A stretch of 64,000 bases of DNA from Cordia subcordata. Lineage: Eukaryota > Streptophyta > Magnoliopsida > Boraginales > Cordiaceae. Within the stretch, counting starts at the first letter, position 1; the number at the start of each line of letters is the position of its first letter. The DNA lies in NCBI GenBank assembly GCA_028554755.1, contig JAPTOF010000003.1:25212001-25276000 (forward strand), in the 5' to 3' direction. This document shows positions 1-18,775 of the stretch, one piece after another. The notes beneath the pieces are model-generated. The model was given only the letters and a program-made list of their open reading frames with translations. It was not told the origin of the DNA and made no database searches. A program made the translations under genes and the position numbers.

Positions 1-1197
1 AAGAAATTAAGAAATATAGCATCTTCGTAAACTATAGGTTAGATGTAAAATAAAATCACATGACTGTGAATTATCTCGAAGACAAAGTTGATAATGGAGC
101 TTTATAAATGATTTCTTTGTTAATCTGTGATATGGTACGAAAGTTAATCTCTTCCACGTTAATAAATTTTATCTAATTCTTTAGCAACTCCGATCATTTT
201 ATCTAATTCCTTAGCAACTTCGAACATTTTATCTAATTCCTTAGCAACTACGAACAGGGTAGGTGCGGCTAGGGACCCCGAAGTACACCTAGGTCGATTC
301 GTCCTCCAAAGGAGATGTATGTAGCCTCGTCCTACAAAGAAAAAGAACAAGGCTTTCCTCTCGTTTCACCTCCGATACTTAAGTTAGTCATTGCCAGAAA
401 ACTACGAAGATTTGAAGAGAAAATGAGTGAATGAGTTGAGAGCAAAAGTCCCTGTATCCATGAAATGAGGGGTATTTATAGGTGATTGGAGATTCTATTT
501 TCAAAACTTTTCTCTTCCACGTAACCTTAATTGCTTTGACCATTTGTCATCAAATTTGTCTTCCCTTTGCCTAGTCTCCTTACTTGGCTGAAGCAACTCC
601 TGGTGGGTCTGGCCATGAATTTAGATAAGGTCTAAGAGCCTATGACCCCTCCGTATATGGGTCAACCATACTCTAAATGGCTTGCTTCTTGGCCACTATC
701 TTCCTTCCTTCGTCCAAAAACTGTGCCAAGAGAAATGATGGCCGAAGCCTCGCACATCGGGTTCGGCTATCGAGATGGATAAAGGATCAATCATGCTGAA
801 CCTACTCCATGCGGGATGGTGTATTATTTTACCCATGTCAATGTGATTAAGAAAGAAAACAAAATTGCAGCAGCATCTATATAATTCCTTAATGTCCTTG
901 CATGGTGACTTTTTTTTTTTTGTCAAAAACAAATATTTATATTAACACCAACAAGAATATAAGATACAAAAGAAATAAAGACAATGGAGATAGTGCAGAA
1001 ATCGCTAACCGACAAGTCAATTCATCCAGACACTTTCTTTCAGAGTAAGCAATATCAAGAAAAATCACAAAAGTAATCATTAATTATGAGAAATTAGATT
1101 TTGACCACTAGCTGATAAATGATGCCTAGCTTGGTATGGAAAACGTTTTGGAATTACTAGTTTGAATAATTTGGAGGATTTATGTTATGTTTACAAT
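1..1197. other. intergenic DNA without recognised gene
   Basis: Apart from the short tandem array at 166-255, I see no conserved domain or splice-consistent coding structure here. The minus-strand frame at 159-350 is carried by the tandem repeat, and the one at 696-932 has no recognisable content. A poly-T tract at about 909-921 followed by gtcaaaa resembles a reversed retroposon tail but has no clear target duplication. Confidence 0.5.
166..255. repeat. 3 x 30-bp tandem repeat
   Basis: Three near-identical 30-bp units run back to back (166-195, 196-225, 226-255). Each begins attttatctaatt and ends gaac or gatc, with only a few substitutions between units. On the minus strand the array is open and would read as a ten-residue repeat around VAKELDK. 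No recognisable protein surrounds it, so it is called only as a minisatellite. Confidence 0.8.
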
Positions 1198-1364
1198 GGG
1201 CCTGTTTGGATTGGTTTTTTTTTTAAAAAAAAAAATTTCTTGAAAAAGGTATATTACTTTTGCAATAACTACTTGATTTGGTTTCCAAAAAAGCTCAAAT
1301 ACAGCTTTTTTTAGAAGCCAGAATTTTTAGTTTTTTTAAAAAAAACTATTTTCTAAAAGCTGTT

Positions 1365-1601
1365 TGATAAGATATATAGGGCTGTAACTATTTGTAAATG
1401 ACTGTCACTTACTGACAGGTCATATTAGCATTTGTTCTCTATGTTTGTTACAACTAGCAGGAGTTAGTTACTGAGCTATAAATATCAGGAGTAGAGGCAG
1501 TTATAGAATAAGCTCTCCAAACATGTATAAATACTACATTCTATTGTAAACTGAGTTGATGAAAATGAAAGATATTTTCTCTGCAAATACTATTCTCTTC
1601 A
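1365..1601 (+). repeat. 5' LTR of copia element
   Basis: The 237-bp repeat starts tgataagatatatagg and ends tattctcttca. It matches the 3' LTR except for 7 substitutions and one 1-bp indel that I can count, about 97% identity. The stretch gtataaatac near 1527 is a plausible TATA box. The primer-binding site starts at 1602. Confidence 0.96.
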
Positions 1602-1909
1602 TGGTAATCAGAGCTAGGCTACTTTTTTCAAAACCCTAGGTTTCAAAATTCATCAAATCCTAACAATTAGGGATTCGATCTTATTTTTCTACCATTCTTC
1701 TCCATTGGTGATCTCATCGGAGGTTCGAAATTCATCAAACTCTAACAATTAGGGCTTCGATCTTTCTTTTCTACCATTTTTCTCCATCGGCGATCTTGTT
1801 GGAGGTGTCATATAGCTTCTCTCTCAGCTTGCGAAGTGTTATTTTGCTCTTCTCCAGCTTTGTACCTTTGTGCGATTCAGTTTGCATCATCTGCTTCAAC
1901 TGGATACTC

Positions 1910-2868
1910 ATGGCAGCTTTATCAGCAAACTCTTTTCCTTCTGGCTTGAAGTTTGTTGTTTAGAACTTTAATTCTTTGGTTCAAGTGAAGCTTGACAGCA
2001 ACAATTATATTGTCTTGAAATCACAAATTCGAAGGATCTTCAAAGCTAATCACCTGCTTGATCATCTTCTAGGCAAATCACCTTGTCCAGCTGCAACAAT
2101 CTTTGATTCTTGTGGTAATGATGTTCCAAATCCTGCGTATGAGACATGGATTACTCTTGATGAACATATTCAAAACTGCCTATTTGCTGCTATCTCTCCT
2201 TCTCTTTGCCTCTTGTTTTACATCTTAACACTGCATGCTCTATGTGGCAAGCACTGGAACAAAGATACAGTAGTTTGAGTAGGTCACATGTGCATCAAAT
2301 AAAAAATAAGCTTTTGAACTTAGCAAAAGGCACAAAATCTATGCAAGCATATCTTAATGAAGTAAAAGTCCTCACTGATAGTCTTGCTATATTTAATGAG
2401 ATTGTTCAAGATAAGGATATTATTCTATACATCCTCAAAGGGCTTCCATCAGAGTATGAGACCTTCAAAGCCAATATCAGACTTCGACCTACCAAAATCA
2501 CTGTTCCAGAACTCAATGCCTTACTTCTTGCAGAAGAACACAACTTCCAAATCACAAAAAAGCCTACTAGTTCTGAAACTGGTTCAGCCTCAACTTCAGT
2601 TGATGTTCATACTCTCTTGTACACTAATACTAGCCAATCTAGAGATGTACAGAATAATAATAGAGGTAGAGGCAGAGGAAGAAACTTCAATCAACACGCT
2701 AGAGGAGGTGGTGGTAGAGGCAGAGGCTTTGTCAATAGAGGAGGTTTCACTCAGTCTCCATCTTCTAGTCCAGCCTCAGCCTCTGGCTTATTGCCAACAC
2801 CACAGACTCAAGTTCCATCTGGCTATGTCTATGGTCCTAGTACTAAGGTTTTTTTTCCAAATTTGTGA
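1910..2868 (+). pseudogene. gag: copia Gag, broken
   Basis: A frame starting at ATG 1910 meets TAG at 1961-1963, then continues in the same frame to 2278. The homologous reading then moves to another frame (2206-2868), so there is at least one frameshift. The content is typical of copia Gag (UBN2-type): a helical nucleocapsid precursor, a Gly/Arg-rich stretch (GRGRGRGRN and GGGGRGRG) and a Ser/Pro/Gln-rich linker. A zinc-knuckle remnant beginning CDKPNHVARN follows in the pol frame near 2868. It cannot yield a normal Gag protein. Confidence 0.85.
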
Positions 2869-5800
2869 TAAACCTAATCATGTTGCAAGAAATCGTTGGT
2901 ACGGGATGGATTATGACACCTATGGACCAATTCCAATAGAGAAGCAAGCCTACACAACCCAATCTGCACCATCAGCTTCATTCTTTGATGCAAATTGGAT
3001 TATGGACTCAGGGGCAAATACTCATATCACCAATGATTTGGCCAACTGGAGCACCCACTCTCCATATCAAGGCAAGGACACTGTGATAGTTGGAAGTAGG
3101 CAAACTGTTCCAATCAATAGTCTTGGTTTTGGTATACTATCATCCTCTTCTATAGTTTTTACTCTTCACAATGTTCTTTATATTTCTCAAATATCATCAA
3201 ATCTTATATCTGTGTCTAAATTCACTGAGCATAATAACTACTCTCTTCTTTTTAACTCTAAAGAAGTACTAATCCTTGATAATGACACTTATCAAATACA
3301 GTCCAAGGGCCTTTGTGAGAATGGATTGTATACTCTTCCCTTCAGATCAGTTCCTGCCAAGTCTTCTCCATTTGTTTCACTCAGTTGCACCACTAATTCA
3401 AGTCTCTCTTGATCTATTCTCTGGCATCAAAGGCTTGGACATCCAGCTAAGAAACTCACTCCAGTGTTATCTTCCTTATTGAATGTAAAACTAGACAATA
3501 AAAATGCTCAGTGTAATGCTTGTGCAGTAGGTAAGTCTCATAGGCTTCCTTTTAAGCTGTCTGACACTGTTACTACTAAGCCATTTCAGATTGTACACTC
3601 AGATATCTGGGGACCTTCTCCTTTACCATCTTGTAAACATTACAGATATCATATTCTATTCCTAGATGATTGTACTAGATATACATGGTTTTATCCTTTA
3701 AAGCAAAAGTCAGATGCATTTTCTACTTTCATGATGTTTAATGCTATGGTACAAACACAATTTCATGCTCATATTCAAATATTTAGAACTGATAATGGGA
3801 CAGAATATCTTAATTCCCAATTTAGTTCTTATCTTCAAAACCTGGGAACCATTCATCACACCACATGCCCTTATACCCCAGAACAAAATGGCAAAGTTAA
3901 AAGAAAACATAGACATTTTGTAAAGACAGCCATTGCCTTAATGAATTAAGCCAATCTTCCTTCTTGTCTATGGCTTGAAGCATTAGCTGCAACAAATTTT
4001 CTAATCAATAGATTACCTACCCCTATGCTTCTCAACAATTCACCATACCAGGCCCTTTTTTCTACTAACCCAGACTATTCTATGTTGAGAGTCATAGGCT
4101 GTCTCTGTTATCCTTGGCTCAGGCCATATACCACACATAAACTGGAACCTAGATCATTACCATGTGTTTTCATTGGTTACTGTTCCACAACAAAAGGTTA
4201 CAGATGTCTAGAGCCAAAAACAAATAAGGTGTTTGTGTCTAGGCATGTACGATTCCAGGAATCTATTTTTCCTTTTGCCTCCACAACTACTTCCACTTCT
4301 CTGTCTTCATCTCTATTTCCTACACATTCCATGTTAAATCCAGGACAATCAGCTGAGTCTGACTCTTTCTATTCCTTTCCTACTTTTCTACCTTCCTCAA
4401 CATCTCAATTCTCTGGATCTCCAGAGCATACATTTGCTTATGATTCTATTGCTATTTCAAATACTTCATCAAACAGTCTCACTGAAAGTTCCTCTCATTC
4501 CACATCATCAACTCCACCAACAGAGTCTTATCAACCATAAACAGTGTCCTCACCATTACTGTAAAGTTCATGTTCTTCTCCTTCAGGGTCATCTTCCCAA
4601 TCTCATCAGTCAAGACATCAACTTCTAACTTCTGCGTCACTTTCCTCTAACATATCATCTTATCCAACTTCTCTTCATTCTATGCTCACCAGATCCAAGA
4701 TTGGGAGCTTAAAACCTCTACTTTATAATCTTCACTCTACATTGTCTTCTCTCCCACAAACAAAACCTACTACTTATAAATAAGCCAGTTCTTCTCCCTA
4801 CTAGATCCAAGCTATGAAAGATGAATTTGCAGCCTTACTAAACTAGCAAACATGGTCACTGGTTCCTTTGCCTCTATCAAGACAGCCCATTGGTTGTAAA
4901 TGGGTATACAAAATTAAAAGACATGCAGATGGCTCCATTTCTAGATACAAAGCCAGACTGGTAGCAAAAGCTTTTCATCAACAAGAAGGTTTGGATTATA
5001 CTGAAACCTTCAGTCCAGTGGTTAAGGCACAAACAATAAGAATTTTTCTAAGCTAGCTATCACAAACCACTGGAATCTAAGTCAACTAGATGTATCCAAT
5101 GCCTTTTTACATGGCTCACTCACTGAGGAAGTCTATAGGACTCAAGCTCAAGGCTTTGAAGACCCTTCTCACCCTGACTTTGTGTGCAAACTTCATAAGT
5201 CACTTTATGGACTTAAGCAAGCTCCAAGAGCTTGGTATCAATTGCTTGCTTCATTTCTCATCAGCCTGGGATACTTCTGATAATTCTTTGTTCATCCAAA
5301 GGTCCTCCACTTCTATAACAATTGTTCTAGTCTATGTGGATGATTCAATTGTCACAGGGTCTTCTTCAGAAGCTGTCACAACTCTTATCTCTTCACTGAG
5401 CAACAGGTTTGCAATGAAAGATCTTGGCCCACTAACTTATTTTCTGGGCCTTGAGGTCTGCAGAACTTCAGAAGGCTTGTTATTACATCAAAGCGAGTAT
5501 GCTCTTGATCTACTACAAAAATCAGGCATGACAGACTGTTCCCAACTGTTCCTAAGGCTTCTAAGTCTGATCAAACTCCTTATTCCAATCCAACACAATT
5601 CAGGAGCATTGTTGGAGCTCTTCAATATCTCACAGTCACTAGACCAGATATTCAGTTTGCTATGAACTTCATTTGTCAACATATGCATCATCCTACACAG
5701 TCTGACTTCTATGCCCTCAAGAAACTACTGAGGTTTGTCAAAGGCACATTTTCTCATGGACTTGTTCTGAAGCCTACATCTTTTCACCTCACTGCATTTT

Positions 5801-6132
5801 TTGATTCAGACTGGGCAAGTGATTCATTGGACAGAAAATCTACTACTGGCTTCTATATTTTTTTAGGCCAAAACTTAATTTCTTGGTCCTCAAAGAAGCA
5901 GCCAACTATAGCCAGGTCATCTATTGAAGTCGAATACAGGTCTATGGCATTTACTACAACAGAATTGAAGTGGTTAACCTACATATTAACTGATCTTGGT
6001 CTTCCTGTTTCAGTGCCTACTCTATACTGTGGCTGTGTTTCAGCTATTGCATTAGCTAACAATCCTGACTTTCATGCTAGAACCAAACACATAGAAATTG
6101 ATTATCATTATGTCAGGGAACAGGTTCTATAA
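2869..6132 (+). pseudogene. pol: copia Pol (protease, integrase, RT, RNase H), broken
   Basis: Domains appear in Ty1/copia order. The protease motif DSGA is near 3006-3017. The integrase HHCC-type finger (WHQRLGHP, then CNAC) is at about 3422-3520, and the integrase core has HSDIWGP and RTDNG. The RT signature YVDD is at 5333-5344, and RNase H with DSDWASD follows near 5810. Stops include TGA 3410-3412, TAA 3947-3949, TAA 4538-4540 and TAG 5054-5056, with frameshifts around 5060-5280 and 5550-5660. The third integrase catalytic residue, expected 35 residues after the D of RTDNG, is encoded by AAA (Lys) at 3899-3901. The element is dead in several independent ways. Confidence 0.93.
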
Positions 6133-6267
6133 AAATCACTTCAGCTTTCCTATATTTCTACAACATACCAAACTGCAAATATGTTCACAAAGCATCTAAG
6201 CCAACCAAGGTTTCTACAGCTCAAAGCCAAGCTTCACATGGCATCCCCTGCTCAGCTTGAGGGGGGC

Positions 6268-6503
6268 TGATAAGATATATAGGGCTGTAACTATTTGTAA
6301 ATGACTGTCACTTATTGACAGGTCATATTAGCATTTGTTCTCTATGTTTGTTACAACTGGCAGAGTTAGTTACTGAGCTGTAAATATCTGGAGTAGAGGC
6401 AGTTATAGAATAAGCTCTCCAAACATGTATAAATACTACATTCTATTGTAAATTGAGTTGAAGAAAATGAAAGATATTTTCTCTACAAATACTATTCTCT
6501 TCA
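6268..6503 (+). repeat. 3' LTR of copia element
   Basis: This 236-bp copy of the 5' LTR is preceded by the polypurine tract at 6258-6267 and followed directly by the target duplication CTGTT. Its divergence from the 5' LTR, about 3%, implies an insertion of the order of one to a few million years ago under usual plant rates. That age is inference. Confidence 0.96.
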
Positions 6504-6547
6504 CTGTTAAAAAAAGCGATTCTAAAAAAGCCAATTCAAACGACCCC

Positions 6548-7991
6548 AATGTATAGTGGTAAAAAGCTCATACTAATACAGGATAAATACATAACTTTAT
6601 ACAATTAGTTAGAATATAAATATGAGACAGAATGTTATAACTGACCAGAGTTCCATAATTATGATAAGTGCAAGTGAAAATATTTTGACGATGAACGTAT
6701 ATCTTGCCCTTCAATACTAAAGCAGCAAAAACATTGGGTATCATTTCCAAGGAGGTTTTTTCCTTGGGCAGCCAAAAAGAGAAATGATATGAGAGCAAGT
6801 ACAGAAGGTCAAAAGAAATGGGCATGGTGCTACTTTCCTCTTTTTCTTTTTGTCAATACTCAATAGTGCTGCTTAACAAAAGCGAGTTTTAGCATATTGA
6901 ATACTGACTGCAAATAGTGATGATCATATAATAATATATATTATAATTAGTCCTTAGGAAAAATGTGGTAAGGTACTTTTTTCCAACACAATCCAGTGTT
7001 GGTAAAAGTCAAGATTTGGATAGTACCGATGAGCAGTCTTAATTCCATGCTTTCTAAAAGTGAAAAGGATACTCACTTTAATTAGTTATAATTAGTTCCT
7101 CTGAATTAAGTATATATTGAGCAATATGCCGCATACGCAATTCCCTAGAAGTCTAGCAATTTTTCCTTTTTGGAGTGAAAAATATGCTTATAGTGAGCAA
7201 GTTATATTGATCATGTTAAACGCGTATATACTCGTATTTCGCTTGAATAGGCTTATGTTTTTTTTTAGAGGACTTATATCGATAAGGAATCGAAAAATTA
7301 ATTTTACAATCTGTCATATCTTTTCCTATATTGAATTTCAGTCTACTCATATTGTTTTGATACTGTAAGAAAGTAATATAGTAACTTGACCTTAATTAAT
7401 GTTATCCAAGTAAAAATTTTCTAGTTAAAGCTAAGTAGGAGACCAAGTTAGGCTTTCGTCAAAAATGCATGAATGTATTTGTATCAATGGTGAGGCAGTC
7501 GTACGGCATGATTAGTGTAAAGACCACAAGAGATTGAAAATTTCTTCTTTTCGTCACCATTTATTTGTTTTTGCCGACGACTTAGACTTTGGCATACAAC
7601 TCCCACCAAATTATGTCCACGTAGTTGTCATCATGAGCCCAACGTACAGTCAACCTTGGAATGTTTCTGTTCTTCTTTGCTCGGAAACTTTAGAATTTGA
7701 CGTTAGCGTGGTGAGAAAGTTCAGAGTAATTAACTCACTTAGCAAGCACCACAGAGCGAGTAGAGTCAAATTGAACTGATTTCAAAAAGTTTTTAATTAT
7801 ATTTGTCCCTACGCTAATCTGTGTATGTACGCTAATATGTATATGGGTTCTGATATCAATTTGATATTATAAATTTATATAATTAACTTTTAAATATCAT
7901 ATTGATGAATAGCTTGGGTCATGTAAGGAAAGTTTGTGTGCGCGTTTTTCAATTAGAATGCAAGGGGAATTTTGTTGAATTTGTTTATGAC

Positions 7992-8040
<49 letters not shown>

Positions 8041-9065
8041 TACTACTACTACTTTTGTGCATGAGAAGATTGTTGCACAATATGACATATGACAATACGA
8101 CATGTGGCAATACAAATGTTTTGTTGCAAAGTTCACATGGCAAAACATGGTGTTTCGATTATTTGAATTAAAGCAACTCTGACCCTTAGGGTTATTGTCT
8201 TAGTACCTAAGCTAGTATAGATAGATGTTTTAAAGAATATTCTATACTATTTCAAAAGAATAACATTCTAATTTCTTATGATTTGTAATAAGTATATGTT
8301 ATTTTATAGTTGAAGATTTTCAAACGATTAATACACATGCCTTTTAAAATGGAAGTTCATGTCTATTTTAAAAATGACACAGATAATATGCATTTATAAT
8401 GAATCACATAAGGATAAAATAATTATTTATTCTACTACTTATAATCATAATGATAAATTTAAATTTAAAATTTTTAACTATAACAAATTATTATTCAATC
8501 ACTTCATAAATCAACTCGTAAGATTTACTCAATTTACTAATTATTTGAACATTGGATTCGCAAAATTATTTTCCATAAATATTACATTGGGATAGTGGAA
8601 TATACAAGCATACCTTCGTGCCGCATGTCAATCTTGACCTTAAAAAAAACGGAAAGGAAAAAAAGAGAGAGAGAAAAGGTGGCACGAGACTTTTCTACAG
8701 CTACAAGAAGCAACCAGGAAGATCCATGGGAACAAATGCAGGATACAGAATGACAAAATGGATGTGGATATCGTCATCAGCCTTTGAACCTATCGAGAAA
8801 ATCGATAGTTGAAGAAATATCCCAGGCCCCATCTCTTGGTAATAAACGGCTACAACATCCACAAAATGGAATATCGTGTTGAAAAAAGTATCATATATAC
8901 ACACACACATACTTTTGAAACATGTGAAAGCACTTAGAAGCATCATCAGCACGTTTTAGTATTTGGCTTATCATATAATGCGTATGCCTTTTTTCAATGC
9001 TACTGGTGTTTTTATATGGGCACACATAAGCCACACGAAGAAGCTCGCTTGTGAAGTGTGTTAAG
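6548..9065. other. intergenic DNA upstream of the MYB gene
   Basis: No domain-bearing reading frame is seen. The open frames around 7117, 7534, 8359 and 8618 are AT-driven or low-complexity and carry no recognised motif. The stretch contains the (TTA)n/(ACT)n microsatellite at 7994-8053. The last few hundred bases before 9066 presumably hold the MYB promoter and 5' leader, but no convincing TATA box stands out. Confidence 0.5.
7994..8053. repeat. (TTA)n-(ACT)n microsatellite
   Basis: About 15 uninterrupted TTA units are followed by about five TAC/ACT units. The array makes artificial poly-Leu and poly-Ile frames on the two strands, which are not genes. Confidence 0.97.
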
Positions 9066-10282
9066 ATGGCTAGGCATCCTTGTTGTGAGAATATGGGAGT
9101 AAAGAAGGGGCCATGGACTCCTGAGGAAGATCGCATACTCATCGCTTTTATCCAGCGTTATGGCCACGAGAATTGGAGGGCACTTCCTAGACAAGCCGGT
9201 GAGTAATCATGTTATTTCACCATGTTTCGTGAATCGAATTGTATGTCCTACTATATGCGCGTCGTACATATACGTTTCGTGTATCTAATTACTCTTTGTA
9301 TCTGGTATGTGCTTATTTTTAGGATTGTTTTAGATGATGTCATGTTGGTTTTTCAAGGATAGATCATGCATGCTTATATATATGATCATGTGTTTTTCTA
9401 GGTCTGTTAAGGTGTGGAAAGAGTTGCAGACTAAGATGGATAAATTACTTGAGGCCGGATATTAAACGAGGGAACTTTAGCAAGGAAGAGAAAGAGACCA
9501 TCATCAAGTTACACGAAAAGCTGGGCAACAGGTAACTGATGAAAGATCATTGAGTTAAATTTATTCATTTTCATCTAAATTTAGTTCAGAAATTAAGATA
9601 TCGTTAAACATTAAAGTTCAATGAAAATAGTGACTCAGAAAGCTAATGTGCGCGGGCGCTCTAATCAATTTTTTTTTTTTTTCTGTGATACACACTATAT
9701 ACTAGAATCTAATCATTTCGCGTGAATAAATAGTAAAATTCTCTATTGTCTTTTAATTTTATTACTTTTTTGCCCGCTAGATGGTCGGCCATTGCGACAA
9801 GATTGCCAGGACGAACGGACAACGAGATAAAGAATTACTGGAACACTCACTTGAAGAAGCGGGGAGAGCAGAATCAGCTGATCAGAAACACCTTATTATT
9901 ACAACGTAGTACTGTGACGACAGTACCTGAATGGAGAAGATATGATCATGGTAGTGATTCATCAGACCATGAAAGGTCCTCAATAAATCATAACACCTTC
10001 CAGGCTGCTTCCGATAATAATTCAATTTCTGCAGAATCCACACTCAACGACAACTTGACAAGTTCACAGGCCAGCCCAGATGATGCAGAAATCCAGGGAG
10101 GAAAATCGTACGATCGATTATCGTCGTCCAGGGCAAGTAATTTTCAAGGTGCTGCAAATTCAGGGCTTGTGCTGCAATCTCCTGGTGGGATTGCAAGTGT
10201 ATCTGGAGTTGACAATGGTTGCAATACCAGCAATGACTTGTTTTTCTGGTATAATGTCTTTATCAATGCTGGGAAGTCATAG
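9066..10282 (+). CDS. R2R3-MYB transcription factor
   Basis: Three exons (9066-9198, 9402-9531, 9781-10282) join in phase to 254 residues. Exons 1 and 2 are 133 and 130 bp, the sizes typical of plant R2R3-MYB genes, and all junctions are GT-AG. R2 (about residues 14-61) has Trp17, Trp37 and Trp57. R3 (about 66-115) has Phe70, Trp89 and Trp108 and ends [11 protein letters not shown]. Before R2 comes MARHPCCEN, a variant of the usual N-terminus. The R3 repeat lacks the bHLH-interaction signature, so partnership with bHLH proteins is unlikely. The C-terminal region (about 140 residues) is Ser/Asn-rich with no subgroup motif that I recognise. Expected role: nuclear, sequence-specific DNA binding. 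The start is fixed by the conserved N-terminus and exon length. Confidence 0.95.
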
Positions 10283-11373
10283 GGCTTGTATCGAGAGGCT
10301 TATAGATGCGCAAATTGGTTAGTTAACTTTGGATTAGTAAATAGATTGGGTGCTGGATCTTTGAAGAAATTCTCAAACCACATCTCGTACTCTTAGAGAA
10401 AGATAAAAGGGGTGAGACTCCACTTAAAAAGATAATTATATAGTTGGCTTCGGAAAGTTATATGTCTAATTTCTATGCTAGTTCGTGACCTCTGGATGTC
10501 ATAAGGGTCTGAAAAGATTACTCGACCTATTATCCAAAAGATTCAAATAACTCCGGCCAGCAATTGATCCAATTTTATTGAGAATGTTAATTAATGCGTG
10601 ACATATGTAAAGCACACATTGAACTAGAAAAATGATGTATACAATTTCTATATGATTATTGCGTGGTGTAAAATGGGTCGAAAACGAATGTATATTATCA
10701 TATCTTAATTATATTGCTCACAATTTGTTTGTTGGCCCCGAAAACTTTATTGCATGGAAGAGAAGTGGCATTAGGAGACCAATTTCGAACTGATAAAATA
10801 ATATCCAGTGGCTGTCGGTAACCTTGAGAACTATTTGTCTTATTTTTATAATATTGAGAATTAATTTAAAAAAGGTAAATACTAGGGATTACCGCTGAAA
10901 TTTATCTTTATATTTATGCTAGTATTAGCCTACGACACAAACTAAGAAAATTCTTTGTTTGTTATTGATCAAATCACCCCTAATCGAGACCACTGATCAT
11001 ACTACAGCAGAGCATCATACCAATCTCACATTGTTATCTATCTTACTATTTTTGCCGTTTAATATGTACTTCGTGAAAAATACAACGTACAATTATTATT
11101 TTGTTGCCACTGTTGCTTCTTTTTCCTTTAAAAAAAAAAAACCAAATTCTTTTCGCAACCTAAAGGAAAAATGATTGATCCAAGATGTAATAGTACGTTT
11201 TGGCCCAATTACTTGTGAAGACCCCATTCTAGTGTCGAACAATCCCAATTAGCTAGGCTCAATAAAAAATGGGTAAAAGGCCAACAAAACCACCAAAAGC
11301 CCAATCCACAAACTAGTTGTCAAAGAGGGCCAAAGCACAAACCAATCAAACAGGCTAAAGCCCATATCACTAA
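10283..11373. other. MYB 3' flank and intergenic DNA
   Basis: This should hold the MYB 3' UTR and then AT-rich spacer. I see no conserved protein or RNA gene. The open frame at 10959-11174 is unremarkable and AT-rich. Confidence 0.5.
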
Positions 11374-11601
11374 GGGGCTGTTTGGATTGGCTTTTGTAAA
11401 GGAAAAAATATTTTTTTTCTGAAAAAATTACATTAAATTTACAATAACTGTTTGATTTGATTTTTGAAAAAGTTAAAATTCTGAAAAAAGCTCAAATACA
11501 ATTTTTTTTAAGAAGCCAGAAATTTCAACTTCTTAAAAAAAACTATTTTTCAAAAATTGTTAAAAAAAAGTGCTTTTAAAAAAGTCAATTCGAACGAGCC
11601 C
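11374..11601 (+). mobile_element. MITE-like element, copy B
   Basis: The 228-bp non-coding element starts GGGGCTGTTTGGATTGGC and ends GTCAATTCGAACGAGCCC, an imperfect terminal inverted repeat. Its interior matches copy A in the same orientation: tacaataactgtttgattt, agctcaaatacaa, agaagccagaaattt. The flanking bases CTAA and TTAG extend the inverted repeat, so no simple direct target duplication is visible. Confidence 0.8.
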
Positions 11602-11755
11602 TTAGCTCGGTAATTTTTGCATAAGATGGGCTTGGGCTCAATACCTGCATTTTTCTTTTTCTTTTTTTTTTTTAAATAAAACAAAACCAACTTAACATCT
11701 CACCTCAGATAATTGTATCGGAGAGACTCGCCAGAGGGCGAGAGAGGTATATATA

Positions 11756-11862
11756 TACAGAGAGAGAGAGACGCCGCCGGAGGATTTTGAGAAGCTCCGA
11801 GCTTCGAATCGCGATTACCATAAACACTATTGTTTTGTGTGTGTGTGTGTGTGTGTGTGTGT
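11756..11862. repeat. (AG)n and (GT)n microsatellites in CDC5 leader
   Basis: A TA/AG-rich run at about 11746-11771 and a (GT)n run at about 11837-11861 lie 140-250 bp upstream of the CDC5 start codon, probably in its promoter or 5' UTR. Length changes here could alter the leader, but no function is shown. Confidence 0.8.
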
Positions 11863-11972
11863 TGAAGCGAAGCTGGAGGGTTTAAGTTTGAAAAGGGGTT
11901 AGTTTTTGAAAACCCTAGAAGATAACAATCGAAATACCCTAGAAAACCCAAAAAAGAAGAAGAGGCATTTAG

Positions 11973-18775
<6,803 letters not shown>

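Larger units (their letters stand above)
1365..6503 (+). mobile_element. Ty1/copia LTR retrotransposon, full length but degenerate
   Basis: A complete element of about 5.1 kb has TG...CA-ended LTRs (1365-1601 and 6268-6503). It is flanked by identical 5-bp target duplications CTGTT (1360-1364 and 6504-6508). Just inside the 5' LTR, TGGTAATCAGAGC at 1602-1614 resembles the initiator-Met tRNA primer site with one extra A. A purine tract GAGGGGGGC abuts the 3' LTR. The internal order is Gag, zinc-knuckle remnant, protease, integrase, reverse transcriptase, RNase H, with integrase before RT as in Ty1/copia. Many stops and frameshifts make it non-autonomous. It sits inside a MITE. Confidence 0.97.
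1198..6547 (+). mobile_element. MITE-like element (copy A) interrupted by a copia retrotransposon
   Basis: The left part (1198-1364) begins with a GGGCCTGTTTGGATTGG-type terminus and the right part (6504-6547) ends with CCAATTCAAACGACCCC, its imperfect reverse complement. Without the copia insertion and its duplicated CTGTT, the two parts form an element of about 206 bp. Its interior (caataactacttgattt, agctcaaatacag, tagaagccagaatt) matches copy B at 11374-11601 in the same orientation and copies C and D in reverse. There is no coding capacity. The termini suggest a DNA-transposon-derived MITE, but superfamily and target duplication are not settled; CAATG on both sides is one candidate. Confidence 0.75.

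Noticed and set aside
7897..8171. Small poly-Leu and poly-Ile proteins on both strands
   Set aside because: They are translations of the (TTA)n microsatellite.
9746..9780. MYB starting at the ATG at 9746
   Set aside because: This is intron 2 sequence; the R2 and half of R3 are encoded by the two upstream exons with canonical sizes and splice sites.
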